Assembly (NCBI RefSeq): GCF_030915465.1
Contig: NZ_CP133267.1
Location: 1,525,001 to 1,589,000 of the forward strand
Reading direction: 5' to 3'
Length of the DNA: 64,000 nucleotides
Origin: Neobacillus sp. PS3-34
GTDB lineage: Bacteria; Bacillota; Bacilli; Bacillales; Cytobacillaceae
Shown here: piece by piece, positions 1-8,005 of the stretch
Layout of the letters: each line of letters opens with the position of its first letter
Position numbering within the stretch: position 1 is the stretch's first letter
Position numbers and translations under genes: made by a program
The notes under the pieces: model-generated
Databases searched by the model: none
What the model saw: only the letters and a program-made list of their open reading frames with translations
Told to the model about the DNA's origin: nothing

Positions 1-481
1 TGGCAAGATGATGAAGGGAGTGAACTACATGATTGTATGCATCCAAGTATTGATGGTTTTCAAACAAAGCTTTACCATCCACATAACGACGGATTAACTT
101 AGCGAATTCAACCCCCATTTTTATTTTCCTTCCATAGAAGGGAAATTCCCTGAGCTCCGTTTTGAGATGTGCTACAAATTCATTGCGGTCGAATAAAATC
201 TTCGAATCATTAATCCATTCAAAAATCTTCCGATTGGACCCCAACAAAATCCATTCTCTTAATTGTTCTTCCGTAATAATATGCATGGCTGCCTTTTTAT
301 CTGAATAAGAATAATGTTTAATAAATAAAGGCTTGTCTGCTTCTCTGACGATAATGAGCAGAATTGCATCGAAAGAATCCGTTGAAGAAAAAGATTTTTG
401 TTTTTTTTCTATCGATAATACTCCCAGAGTATTAGATTGGCTTGCTCTTTCCTGATAAATCGGACGAAGGATATCTTCCAT
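1..481 (-). CDS. ygxA: YgxA nucleotidyltransferase-like protein (C-terminus outside window)
   Basis: The reverse strand reads open from an ATG at 481 to the window edge, giving about 160 residues that start MEDILRPIYQERASQ. I recognise this as the N-terminal part of YgxA, a nucleotidyltransferase-like protein of about 290 residues whose substrate is not known. The start is supported by a GGAGGA ribosome site about 8 nt upstream. The gene is divergent from ygzB, as at the same locus in B. subtilis. The rest of the protein, including any catalytic carboxylates further on, lies outside the window, so activity cannot be judged. Assignment rests on sequence resemblance and on synteny with ygzB and perR. 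Confidence 0.85.
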   Translation of the reverse strand, partial: MEDILRPIYQERASQSNTLGVLSIEKKQKSFSSTDSFDAILLIIVREADKPLFIKHYSYSDKKAAMHIITEEQLREWILLGSNRKIFEWINDSKILFDRNEFVAHLKTELREFPFYGRKIKMGVEFAKLIRRYVDGKALFENHQYLDAYNHVVHSLHHLA

Positions 482-512
482 TGTTTTATTCCTCCACACT
501 TTTTTACTTGAT

Positions 513-534
513 CAGGGCGCTTGCGCCTTTTTTT
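513..534 (-). repeat. Fragment of the GGCGCAAGCGCC palindromic repeat
   Basis: Read on the minus strand this is AAAAAAAGGCGCAAGCGCCCT, the same as the first 20 or so bases of the dispersed element found at 12477, 20725, 27168 and 56537. Only the left end is present. It sits in the divergent ygxA-ygzB spacer. It may be a remnant copy or a chance hairpin. Confidence 0.5.
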
Positions 535-662
535 CATAGCCTATATTTTCGACAGTGATAAAAATTATCCTTCTAATTTTAAAAAGGAAAAATCAGACCT
601 TCCTAGTGTACCATTTTTCAAAACAGAAAGTTGTGGTATAGTTTTTTTCAGGAGGGAATCAG

Positions 663-1016
663 ATGGCTAAATATTCTAGTAAAATAAATAAAATACGCTC
701 ATTTGCATTAAGCCTGATTTTTATAGGCTTTATTGTAATGTATGGAGGTATTTTTTTCCGCACTTCTCCTTTAATTATGACGATTTTTATGATTTTAGGG
801 CTTTTATTTATCATCGCTAGTACAGTAGTATATTTTTGGATCGGCATGCTATCGACGAAAACCATTCAGGTGGTTTGCCCAAGCTGTGGAAAACCCACAA
901 AAATGCTTGGCCGAGTGGATATGTGCATGTATTGCAATGAACCATTAACACTTGACCCTAAGCTTGAAGGAAAAGAATTCGATGAGGACTATAATAAAAA
1001 AGGAAACGAAAAATAG
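663..1016 (+). CDS. ygzB: UPF0295 membrane protein YgzB
   Basis: This 117-residue protein has two hydrophobic segments (about residues 15-33 and 38-60) and a C-terminal domain with two CxxC pairs (CPSCGKP and CMYCNEP), which probably bind zinc. It matches the UPF0295/YgzB family in length and pattern. The start is fixed by a GGAGGG site about 7 nt upstream. Its place next to perR is conserved in Bacillus. The function is not known. A hairpin overlapping the stop codon ends the transcript. Confidence 0.9.
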   Translation: MAKYSSKINKIRSFALSLIFIGFIVMYGGIFFRTSPLIMTIFMILGLLFIIASTVVYFWIGMLSTKTIQVVCPSCGKPTKMLGRVDMCMYCNEPLTLDPKLEGKEFDEDYNKKGNEK

Positions 1017-1045
1017 CTATCTCTTTCAATAGAGATAGCTTTTTT
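1015..1045 (+). terminator. ygzB terminator
   Basis: A perfect 10-bp stem (AGCTATCTCT / AGAGATAGCT) with a 6-nt loop is followed by a run of T. It overlaps the ygzB stop codon. Confidence 0.85.
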
Positions 1046-1060
1046 AATTTAAAAAATAAA

Positions 1061-1094
1061 AAAAGCCGTTATCATTTTTATGATTCGGCTTTTA
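1061..1094 (-). terminator. perR terminator
   Basis: AAAAGCCG...CGGCTTTT hairpin with T/A tails on both sides, placed between the convergent ygzB and perR genes. It can serve perR on the minus strand. Confidence 0.75.
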
Positions 1095-1102
1095 CTTTTT
1101 AA

Positions 1103-1540
1103 TCAATGTGCCTCTTTAACCGCACAATCCGGACAGGTGCCGTAAATTTCCATGCGGTGATGGCCTACTTTAAAGCCTGTTACATGTGAAGCAAGATGTT
1201 CCACTTCATCTAAACCCGGATAGCTGAAATCAACAATTTTTCCGCACTTTTCACAAATAACATGGTAGTGATCTGTCGTAATGAAATCGAACCTGCTTGA
1301 GGCATCTCCATAAGTCAATTCCTTTACCAGTCCAACCTCACGAAATACTCTCAAATTGTTGTAAACTGTCGCCACACTCATGTTGGGGAACTTCCCCTCC
1401 AGCGCTTTATATATATCGTCAGCAGTAGGATGCGACATCGAGTTTATTAAATATTCGAGTATCGCATGACGTTGGGGAGTAATCCTCACTCCTGTCTCCT
1501 TCAACGTATCCAAAGCTTCTTTTAATTGGGGCTGTGACAT
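1103..1540 (-). CDS. perR: Peroxide-responsive repressor PerR (Fur family)
   Basis: PerR is a metal-dependent repressor of peroxide defence genes that is inactivated by iron-catalysed histidine oxidation. From the second ATG (1540) the protein is 145 residues, equal to B. subtilis PerR, and this ATG is better spaced from the AGAGGTG site than the upstream one at 1546. It has a winged helix (about residues 20-80). All expected ligands are visible: regulatory-site H37, D85, H91, H93 and D104, and structural zinc CEKC and CPDC pairs. A Per box lies about 35 nt upstream, so autoregulation is likely. The neighbours ygzB and bcp match B. subtilis. Confidence 0.95.
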   Translation of the reverse strand: MSQPQLKEALDTLKETGVRITPQRHAILEYLINSMSHPTADDIYKALEGKFPNMSVATVYNNLRVFREVGLVKELTYGDASSRFDFITTDHYHVICEKCGKIVDFSYPGLDEVEHLASHVTGFKVGHHRMEIYGTCPDCAVKEAH

Positions 1541-1574
1541 CGTCATGCACCTCTTCCCGAAAGAAATTATTACA

Positions 1575-1589
1575 TTATAATTGTTATAA
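1575..1589. promoter_or_regulatory. Per box (PerR operator)
   Basis: TTATAATTGTTATAA matches the Per-box consensus TTATAATnATTATAA at 14 of 15 positions and is nearly palindromic. It sits just upstream of perR, as expected for autorepression. Confidence 0.85.
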
Positions 1590-1658
1590 TTAGTTTACTA
1601 AGCAATTAATCCTTTTGTCAATATTGTAACCTCTAGAATGGTAAATCTTTTGAAGTTC

Positions 1659-2210
1659 TTAACGGCCATGGAGAATTTTTTCTTCCATTCCCAGTTTATC
1701 ATTAACATAACGGGCGGTTACGAATAACAGGTCCGAAAGCCTGTTCAGGTATGCAAGGACCAATGGGTTTACTTCTTCCAGCCCGACTGCACACCTTTCA
1801 GAACGCCTGGCTGTTGTTCTTGCTACGTGAAACGCTGCCCCTGCTGGATGTCCTCCAGGTAGAATAAAATTTGTTAACGGTGTAAGGGTAGATTCCCATT
1901 CATCTATCTGAAGTTCTAGTTTTTTTATATCCTCTTCTGAAACGCTCCATTTTACTTCTTTTCCCTTAGGAGTCGCAAGCTCTGCACCTACGTGAAATAG
2001 ATTGGTTTGTATTTGATGAAACACTGCTTCTAGCTCTTCTTTGCCAGGGAAAAATTCACCTTTCAAGTAACTGAGAGCAAGGCCAATCATCGAATTCGTT
2101 TCATCGCATGTTCCATAGGCTTCTACTCTAGGATCATTTTTCGCCACACGCTGGCCATAAATAAGTGAGGTAGAGCCTTTATCCCCTGTTTTCGTATAAA
2201 TTTTCATCAT
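1659..2210 (-). CDS. yvqK: PduO-type ATP:cob(I)alamin adenosyltransferase
   Basis: This enzyme transfers adenosyl from ATP to cob(I)alamin to make coenzyme B12 in the cytoplasm. The 183-residue protein carries the N-terminal ATP-binding stretch TKTGDKGSTSL (about residues 6-16) and the conserved helix RTTARRSERC (about residues 130-139), both typical of the PduO/MMAB fold, and its length is normal. AAAGGGG lies about 6 nt before the first ATG. In B. subtilis the homologue (YvqK) sits elsewhere, so its place between perR and bcp is a local difference. No cobalamin riboswitch was seen upstream. Confidence 0.88.
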   Translation of the reverse strand: MMKIYTKTGDKGSTSLIYGQRVAKNDPRVEAYGTCDETNSMIGLALSYLKGEFFPGKEELEAVFHQIQTNLFHVGAELATPKGKEVKWSVSEEDIKKLELQIDEWESTLTPLTNFILPGGHPAGAAFHVARTTARRSERCAVGLEEVNPLVLAYLNRLSDLLFVTARYVNDKLGMEEKILHGR

Positions 2211-2540
2211 TAATAGCCCCTTTTCAAATCAATTACGTTCACAAAATCATTTCTGTTATTAATATATGTATGAAGATTATACTTAAAAATTTAAACGACC
2301 TACGCTGAGCATTAACCTCCTAGGTCATTCTTTTTTATCATAGCACTTTTTTAAAATTTACATCATTAAAACAAAAAAGGCGGGTCATTATGACCCGCTA
2401 AAAATATATCTGAGGAGGTATGCCCTAATAAAATGATATTCAAAACTTGTTTGTTTGCATGGACATCAGCCTTTATGTAGAAAAATAGGCCATATTGGGC
2501 TGTATTTTTTCCGGCAAGCAGGTATGGAATCCCAAACTAC
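2211..2540. other. Intergenic region before the adenosyltransferase gene
   Basis: This 330-bp spacer holds the bcp terminator (2373-2400) and a second inverted repeat, ACGACCTA / TAGGTCAT (about 2294-2329), followed by a T run. A consensus-like AGGAGGT near 2413 is followed only by ATG CCC TAA, so it does not start a gene. Nothing else was recognised. Confidence 0.5.
2373..2401 (-). terminator. bcp terminator
   Basis: AGCGGGTCAT / ATGACCCGC hairpin followed on the minus strand by a T run, downstream of bcp. Confidence 0.75.
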
Positions 2541-3008
2541 CTATATATTCCCCTTAATAAATTCGAGAGCTTCTTCCACATGGCCCTTTACTTTAACTTT
2601 TCTCCACTCTTTGGCAATTTTACCTTCTTTATCGATTACAAACGTGCTTCTTTCAATCCCCATATATTCTTTTCCAAAGTTATTTTTCAGCTTCCATACA
2701 TCATAAGCTTCTGCCACTTGATGATCAGGATCAGATAACAATAAAAAGGGCAAACCGTATTTCTCCATGAATTTCTTATGGCGGTCAATCGGATCAGGGC
2801 TGATACCCAAGATCACCGCTCCTAACTGGCCAAATTGTTCATGCTGGTCGCGAAAGTCACATGCTTCCGTTGTACAGCCAGGTGTCATATCTTTCGGATA
2901 AAAGTAGAGAACAACATTTTTCCCTTTGAAATCCGATAATTTTACCATCTCTCCGTTTGTTGCTTGCAAAGCAAAATCAGGTGCTGCAGCTCCTGTTTGT
3001 ATCGTCAT
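2541..3008 (-). CDS. bcp: Thiol peroxidase, Bcp-type peroxiredoxin
   Basis: Bcp reduces hydroperoxides with a peroxidatic cysteine. The 155-residue thioredoxin fold contains PGCTTEACDF, giving the peroxidatic Cys and, five residues on, the likely resolving Cys of atypical two-Cys peroxiredoxins. An upstream extension is open, but the start is placed at the ATG giving MTIQTGAAAPDF because GGAG lies about 8 nt before it and homologues start there. The equivalent B. subtilis gene is ygaF, also near perR and gsaB. Its proximity to PerR suggests peroxide control, but I saw no Per box directly upstream. Confidence 0.92.
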   Translation of the reverse strand: MTIQTGAAAPDFALQATNGEMVKLSDFKGKNVVLYFYPKDMTPGCTTEACDFRDQHEQFGQLGAVILGISPDPIDRHKKFMEKYGLPFLLLSDPDHQVAEAYDVWKLKNNFGKEYMGIERSTFVIDKEGKIAKEWRKVKVKGHVEEALEFIKGNI

Positions 3009-3070
3009 TAAGACCACTCCAATTATTAGTATTGTGTACTTAGCGTATCCAATCTTCTCAGCTAACACAA

Positions 3071-3493
3071 CTATTTTACAATCGGTGGTTTATGTTCCAT
3101 ATCGAATACTGCTTTAGCTACAAACGCTGCGGGAATGGTATATCCAATTAACGCTTCAATAATAGCAATCACTCTCCCTGCTCCAAGTGGTACAATATCT
3201 CCATGACCGACCGAAAAGAGCGTCATCGCGCTAAAATAAATACTTGTTTCAAGAGTGTCAGCAAACCCATTCGCGGGGCGTACAGAAGATGTATCACCAA
3301 GAGCGGGATATCCGTTTAAATGGAGCAATGAATAAATTAGTCCAAAGCCAATCATTACCGTTACGTAAATGGTTGTTAAGAACATGAAATTTTCAAAGGA
3401 TACGAGCTTTCCTTTTATCTTATAAGGTGAAAACAGAGTTTTTAAACTCATGAATATACAAAAGACAATTAAAGTAAGCAGCAAATAGAACAT
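3071..3493 (-). CDS. Two-TM pore-loop ion channel protein
   Basis: The protein of about 140 residues has an N-terminal membrane helix, a second helix near residues 37-58, a pore loop and a last helix near 105-125. The loop reads TLFSVGHGDIVP, which aligns with the potassium filter T-V-G-Y-G-D but has Ser and His at two positions. I start it at the ATG at 3493 because GAGGG is well spaced there, while the longer start at 3517 has no ribosome site. It is probably a KcsA-like monovalent cation channel; the substituted filter makes ion selectivity uncertain. It sits 62 nt upstream of bcp on the same strand. Confidence 0.75.
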   Translation of the reverse strand: MFYLLLTLIVFCIFMSLKTLFSPYKIKGKLVSFENFMFLTTIYVTVMIGFGLIYSLLHLNGYPALGDTSSVRPANGFADTLETSIYFSAMTLFSVGHGDIVPLGAGRVIAIIEALIGYTIPAAFVAKAVFDMEHKPPIVK

Positions 3494-3560
3494 AAACCGC
3501 CCTCTCTTTCCGGACATAAGTATAGTCTATTTCTATGCAGGCTTGCCCCATTAAATATCA

Positions 3561-3588
3561 AAAACCAGACGAACACGTCTGGTTTTCG
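3561..3588 (-). terminator. Terminator of the ABC-2 exporter operon
   Basis: Perfect AAAACCAGACG / CGTCTGGTTTT hairpin with a 4-nt loop, 12 nt after the last permease gene; it can act in both directions. Confidence 0.8.
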
Positions 3589-3599
3589 AAAATCCCATA

Positions 3600-4386
3600 T
3601 TAATTTCCCGCACCCCTGTACTTCTTTACACCCTCATTCCACAAAAGAATGGAAATGGCAAAAAAGACAATGCCCATAACAGGTGTTAAAAAAGCATATC
3701 CAAACCATTCTCTCTTCCCGAGAAAATAAGCAGCTGGATAGACACCAACGAAAGCAAAAGGCAAAATCCATGTCAGAATGAATCTGATTGCCTTATTATA
3801 AATGTCAACGGGGTAACGGCCATAGTTACCAATATTGTACATCATCGGCATAATCGACGTTCTTGCGTCTGCCCAAAAGCTGATGCATGCAAGCATCACA
3901 AAAACCCCGCCATACACAAGCGCACCACCAATTACAAATAAAAGAAAAATGAACGGATCGTACCACATAATCTCAAGTCCAAGACGGCTTCCTGAGTAAA
4001 ACATGACACCCAGACCTGTAACCGCCCCGAATAATGATTCCAGCTCAATCCGCTCCAGAATAATCTGAAACAAGCTATGAATTGGCCTTGTAAGAATCCT
4101 GTCCAGTTCCCCTTTTACAATATACCGCTCATTAAAATCCCAAATATTGAAAAAGGACGAGAAAATAGCAAATGGGACAAGGAAGAAACCATAAATAAAA
4201 ATGATTTCATCTCTGTTCCAGCCCGCCAAAAGGCTTGTACTGGCCGAAAACGACCAGAATAAAGATAAAATTGACTGCCTGTGATAATAAATCAGAAAAA
4301 ATCTCAACAAATAAGTCTGCCCTGTATTGAAGCCTCGTCTTCAAGTACTGGGCAAGATATTGGAAAAACATTGATCCATAAAACAT
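3600..4386 (-). CDS. ABC-2 family transporter permease (second), frameshifted
   Basis: With one frame correction the protein is about 262 residues and six-helix, starting MFYGSMFFQYLAQYLKTRLQ, typical of the large ABC-2 permease family (Pfam ABC2_membrane_6 type). The reading frame breaks near 4238-4245: the upstream frame runs to FILVVFG and the downstream frame resumes at SLLAGWNRDE. Removing one base from GGCCAGTACA restores the family sequence, so I treat it as an intact gene with a sequence error. The start is set by AAGGAGGG, 3 nt after the first permease ends, which suggests translational coupling. Substrate unknown. Confidence 0.8.
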
Positions 4387-4389
4387 CCA

Positions 4390-5178
4390 TTACCCTCCTT
4401 GAATGACAAGCTGCTTTTTAGCCAGAATCCATAGTATCTGCACCGGCAAAACCAGAACAAGAACCCAAACAGATTGCTGAAGTATCGCATTTATTGCCTG
4501 ATGATGGCTGAAGCCATTTGTAAAGATCATACTGGGAATATAACTGATTCCCTGAAACGGCAAAAATTTCATCAAATGCTGTGCCCATCCAGGGAAAAAG
4601 CTGATGGGAAGCAGCAGGCCGAGAAAAGGTCAATGACGACTCTTTTCGCACGGATTAGACCAGCATTATTATATAAGAAGAAAGTGGTAATTCCAGTCAG
4701 CAAATTCAACTGGGTATTGATAAGAAAGCTAAGCAGAATGGATATTACGAAAAACCCCCAGACAGCCGGATTCCATGTAATTTTCACAGGAAAGATTAGT
4801 GAGACAATCAGCATTCCGGGCACCGAAAAGAAGAGAAGACGAAAGATTCCTTCACCTAAACCCTGCATCGTTTTCATCCACAAATAGCTGTAAGGCCGAA
4901 TGAGTTCGACTGCCACTTTGCCTTCCATAATTTCAACCGCCATTTCACGGTCGATATTATTAAAATAAAACGCCCTTGCCATCCATGCAATCGCGACATA
5001 TGTTGTCATCTGGACAACGGTTAGCCCCTCTATGTGGCCTTTATTTCCATAAATAGCCGACCATAAAAAATAGTCCGCCAATATTGATGCCGTAAATTAA
5101 AATTCCCGTATAATAATTCGTTCTGTACGCAAGCATCATTAAAAAACGGATGCGGATCATTTCCAAATACTTATCCAT
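4390..5178 (-). CDS. ABC-2 family transporter permease (first), two frameshifts
   Basis: Starting at MDKYLEMIRIRF, this is the first membrane subunit of the exporter. Two breaks are seen, near 5074-5082 (after GILIYGINIG) and at 4617-4624, where TCGGCCTG would read TCGGGCCTG in the expected frame. Corrected, it gives about 263 residues ending VLPVQILWILAKKQL. ABC-2 permeases of this class occur in pairs next to one ATPase, as here. The gene lies 18 nt after the ATPase gene. Either a sequence error or real decay would explain the breaks; the GGCC context favours error. Confidence 0.75.
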
Positions 5179-5196
5179 TCAGGTTCCCTCCCTTCA

Positions 5197-6207
5197 TTAG
5201 ACTGATCCTTTTTCATAGATGTTGCGAATGATTTCTTCTGTAGTGATTTCATTGATTTTCATATCCTTTATTTTATAAGCAGCAGCCACTTTCGCGATCA
5301 CCTGTGAAATCAGCTCATCTATATCATCAATGAGTGCGGAGAAAATCTGTTTCTTTTCATCAAGCTCCCATTTCACCGGCATGCCAATGGTCAAATCACG
5401 TAATGCTGCCATGTCGACTTTTTCCACAAATTGAAATTGAAGCTCTTTTCCTTCTCCCCATTTAGCCTTTAAGCTGTTCAATGCTCCGTCATAAATGATG
5501 TTTCCTTCGTCCAGCATGATTACCCGTTCACATAGGGCTTCAATATCTGACAGGTCATGGGTAGTCAGCAAAATCGTTGTATTATACTTCTCATTTATTT
5601 CTTTTAAAAATTCTCGGATTTTTAGTTTTACAAGTACATCCAAACCAATTGTTGGTTCATCGAGAAACAGTAATGGCGGGTTATGGATTAAAGCTGCAGC
5701 TAATTCGCAACGCATTCTCTGTCCCAAAGATAATTTTCGGACCGGCTTGTCCAATAGCGGTTCAATATCCAGTGTCTTGATCACATGGTCCATATGCTCG
5801 TTATAATGGGCGTCCGAAACCTTATATACCTTTTTTAATAGCCTGAAGGATTCCTGGACGGCAATGTCCCACCATAACTGGGAGCGCTGCCCGAAAACAA
5901 CTCCAATTGTTTGGACAAATTTTTCCCTTTCCTTGTGTGGATTCATTCCGTTTACAATAATTTGTCCGGAAGTAGGGGTTAGAATGCCCGTCAGCATTTT
6001 TATGGTAGTTGACTTTCCGGCACCGTTTTCCCCTATGTAACCAACCATTTCCCCCTGCCTGACTGAAAAACTAATATCGTTAACAGCTGCCATGACTTTA
6101 TAATTTCTGGTAAAAAGGTCTCTAAACGCACCTTTTAATCCCGTTCTGCTCGAATAAGACTTAAACTCTTTTCGTAAATCCTTTACTTCTATTGCATTGA
6201 TGTTCAT
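5197..6207 (-). CDS. ABC transporter ATP-binding protein (ABC-2 exporter)
   Basis: This 336-residue ATPase powers the exporter formed with the two following permeases. It has Walker A GENGAGKST (about residues 59-67), signature LSLGQ, Walker B LLFLDEP and the switch histidine in LLTTHD. A C-terminal extension of about 90 residues is typical of the DrrA/CcmA-like group. AGGAGG lies 8 nt before the ATG. Similar sets are sometimes annotated for drug or sugar export, but no substrate can be read from the sequence. The three genes form one minus-strand operon ended at 3561. Confidence 0.88.
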   Translation of the reverse strand: MNINAIEVKDLRKEFKSYSSRTGLKGAFRDLFTRNYKVMAAVNDISFSVRQGEMVGYIGENGAGKSTTIKMLTGILTPTSGQIIVNGMNPHKEREKFVQTIGVVFGQRSQLWWDIAVQESFRLLKKVYKVSDAHYNEHMDHVIKTLDIEPLLDKPVRKLSLGQRMRCELAAALIHNPPLLFLDEPTIGLDVLVKLKIREFLKEINEKYNTTILLTTHDLSDIEALCERVIMLDEGNIIYDGALNSLKAKWGEGKELQFQFVEKVDMAALRDLTIGMPVKWELDEKKQIFSALIDDIDELISQVIAKVAAAYKIKDMKINEITTEEIIRNIYEKGSV

Positions 6208-6351
6208 TAATTCATTCCTCCTGAAGAATTGCCGCCTAACAAAACAGTTTAGCTAATTGGCGGACCCAAAACAACTACCAAGCATTATTAAATTGGAATA
6301 GGTTGGCGAAAATAGTCATAATGTTGTTACAGCCATAAATCACTAAAAAAG

Positions 6352-6360
6352 TGCTAGAAT
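6352..6360 (+). promoter_or_regulatory. Possible extended -10 promoter of gsaB
   Basis: TGCTAGAAT has the TGn extension and five of six -10 bases, about 30 nt before the gene. No good -35 is present at 16-18 nt, so the call rests on the extended -10. Confidence 0.4.
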
Positions 6361-6390
6361 AGAAAAGTATTGATTTTAAGGAGGTAAAAC

Positions 6391-7685
6391 ATGCAATTCA
6401 CCAATTCTGAAAGATTACATAATGAAGCATTAAATCATATCGTCGGCGGCGTCAACAGTCCGTCACGTTCCTTCAAAGCCGTCGGAGGAGGAGCACCCGT
6501 AGTTATGGAGCGCGCTCAGGGAGCTTACTTCTGGGATGTTGACGGCAACCAGTATATTGATTACCTCGCAGCCTACGGTCCTATTATTACCGGACACGCC
6601 CATCCCCATATCACGGAGGCTATAAAAAAAGCGGCAGAATCCGGAGTCCTATATGGCACCCCCACTCCACATGAAGTGAAGTTTGCTAAAATGATTAAGG
6701 ATGCCATTCCTTCTCTTGATAAAGTACGCTTTGTAAATTCCGGGACAGAGGCTGTCATGACAACAATCCGCGTTGCCAGGGCTTACACAGGAAGGGACAA
6801 AATCATTAAATTTGCCGGCTGTTACCATGGCCATTCCGATCTTGTACTTGTCGCAGCTGGTTCAGGCCTTCTACGCTTGGCACCCCTGACTCTGCGGGAG
6901 TACCGAAAAGCATTGCAAAGGAAGTCATCACGGTGCCATTTAACGATATTGAACCATTTAAAGAAGCTCTCGAAAAATGGGGCAGTGAAATCGCAGCTGT
7001 TTTAGTGGAACCGATTGTCGGCAACTTCGGCATTGTCGAGCCAAATCCCGGCTTTCTTCAACAGGTCAATGACTTGACTCACGCAGCAGGTGCACTCGTC
7101 ATTTACGATGAAGTTATCACTGCATTCCGATTTATGTATGGCGGCGCTCAGGATTTACTAGGAATTCAGCCTGATTTAACTGCTCTTGGAAAAATTATTG
7201 GCGGAGGGCTTCCAATCGGCGCTTATGGTGGGAAAAAAGAAATTATGGAACAAGTGGCTCCGCTTGGTCCAGCATATCAGGCTGGTACAATGGCCGGTAA
7301 TCCTGCATCCATTCTTTCTGGAATTGCCTGCCTTGAGGTATTAAAGCAAGAAGGCGTGTACGATTATCTTGATCGTTTAGGTTCGATGCTTGAAGACGGT
7401 ATTTTAGCTGCTGCAAAAGAACATGATGTTCAAATTACGATTAACCGCTTAAAAGGTGCACTGACCATTTACTTTACAAACGAAAAAATTGAAAACTACG
7501 AGCAGGCAGAGAATACAGACGGCGAAACATTCGCTAAGTTCTTCAAATTGATGCTTCATCAGGGTATTAATCTTGCACCGTCTAAGTATGAAGCATGGTT
7601 CGTCACCATTGCCCATACAGAAGAAGACATCGAAGCAACCCTCCATGCTGTAAATCATGCATTTTACTCACTTAAAAACGAATAA
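6391..7685 (+). CDS. gsaB: Glutamate-1-semialdehyde 2,1-aminomutase (one frameshift)
   Basis: This PLP enzyme converts glutamate-1-semialdehyde to 5-aminolevulinate in heme synthesis. Corrected, it is about 430 residues. It shows the PLP-binding SGTEA and YHGHSD stretches and the Schiff-base lysine in [12 protein letters not shown]. The frame breaks at 6865-6870 (TTCAGGCCTTC); one added base gives the expected [22 protein letters not shown] precedes the ATG. The position beside ygaE and bcp matches B. subtilis gsaB, the paralogue of hemL. Expression is ended by a strong hairpin at 7703. Confidence 0.9.
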
Positions 7686-7702
7686 ATATTCATATTTTAT
7701 GC

Positions 7703-7735
7703 AAAAAAGGAAAGGTGGTGCCTTTCCTTTTTTTG
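7703..7735 (+). terminator. gsaB terminator
   Basis: AAAAGGAAAGG / CCTTTCCTTTT hairpin followed by a long T run. Confidence 0.85.
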
Positions 7736-7745
7736 TTTATTTTCT

Positions 7746-7760
7746 TTGAAAACGTTTGCA
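7746..7760. promoter_or_regulatory. cre site (CcpA operator) before the glutamate synthase gene
   Basis: TTGAAAACGTTTGCA fits the cre consensus WTGNAANCGNWNNCW at every position. It lies about 70 nt upstream of the likely promoter, a position from which CcpA often activates. Confidence 0.65.
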
Positions 7761-7828
7761 ATTAACAAAAAATATCTTTTTATCACATTTCCCACTTGTT
7801 TTTCATATCCAAATAAATGTATAAATAT

Positions 7829-7858
7829 TTGATTTCAGAAAATTGCTATGATACTATA
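7829..7858 (+). promoter_or_regulatory. Possible sigma-A promoter of the glutamate synthase gene
   Basis: TTGATT, an 18-nt spacer and TACTAT followed by AAAT. The start would give a leader of about 120 nt. Confidence 0.4.
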
Positions 7859-8005
7859 AATATATATTTTCACTTTTCTGTCCTTTAAATGAACGCCCCG
7901 CTAAATAACTAAATCAATTTAATATACCACCCTAGCAGCACATTCAAACTATACGTTTTTCAGGAGGTGAAAGCTTTATAGGATAAACCCTGTAAAGCCA
8001 AATTG

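Noticed and set aside
2455..2706. Open frame on the plus strand opposite the end of bcp
   Set aside because: It is antisense to a clear conserved gene, has no ribosome site and an unlike-protein composition.
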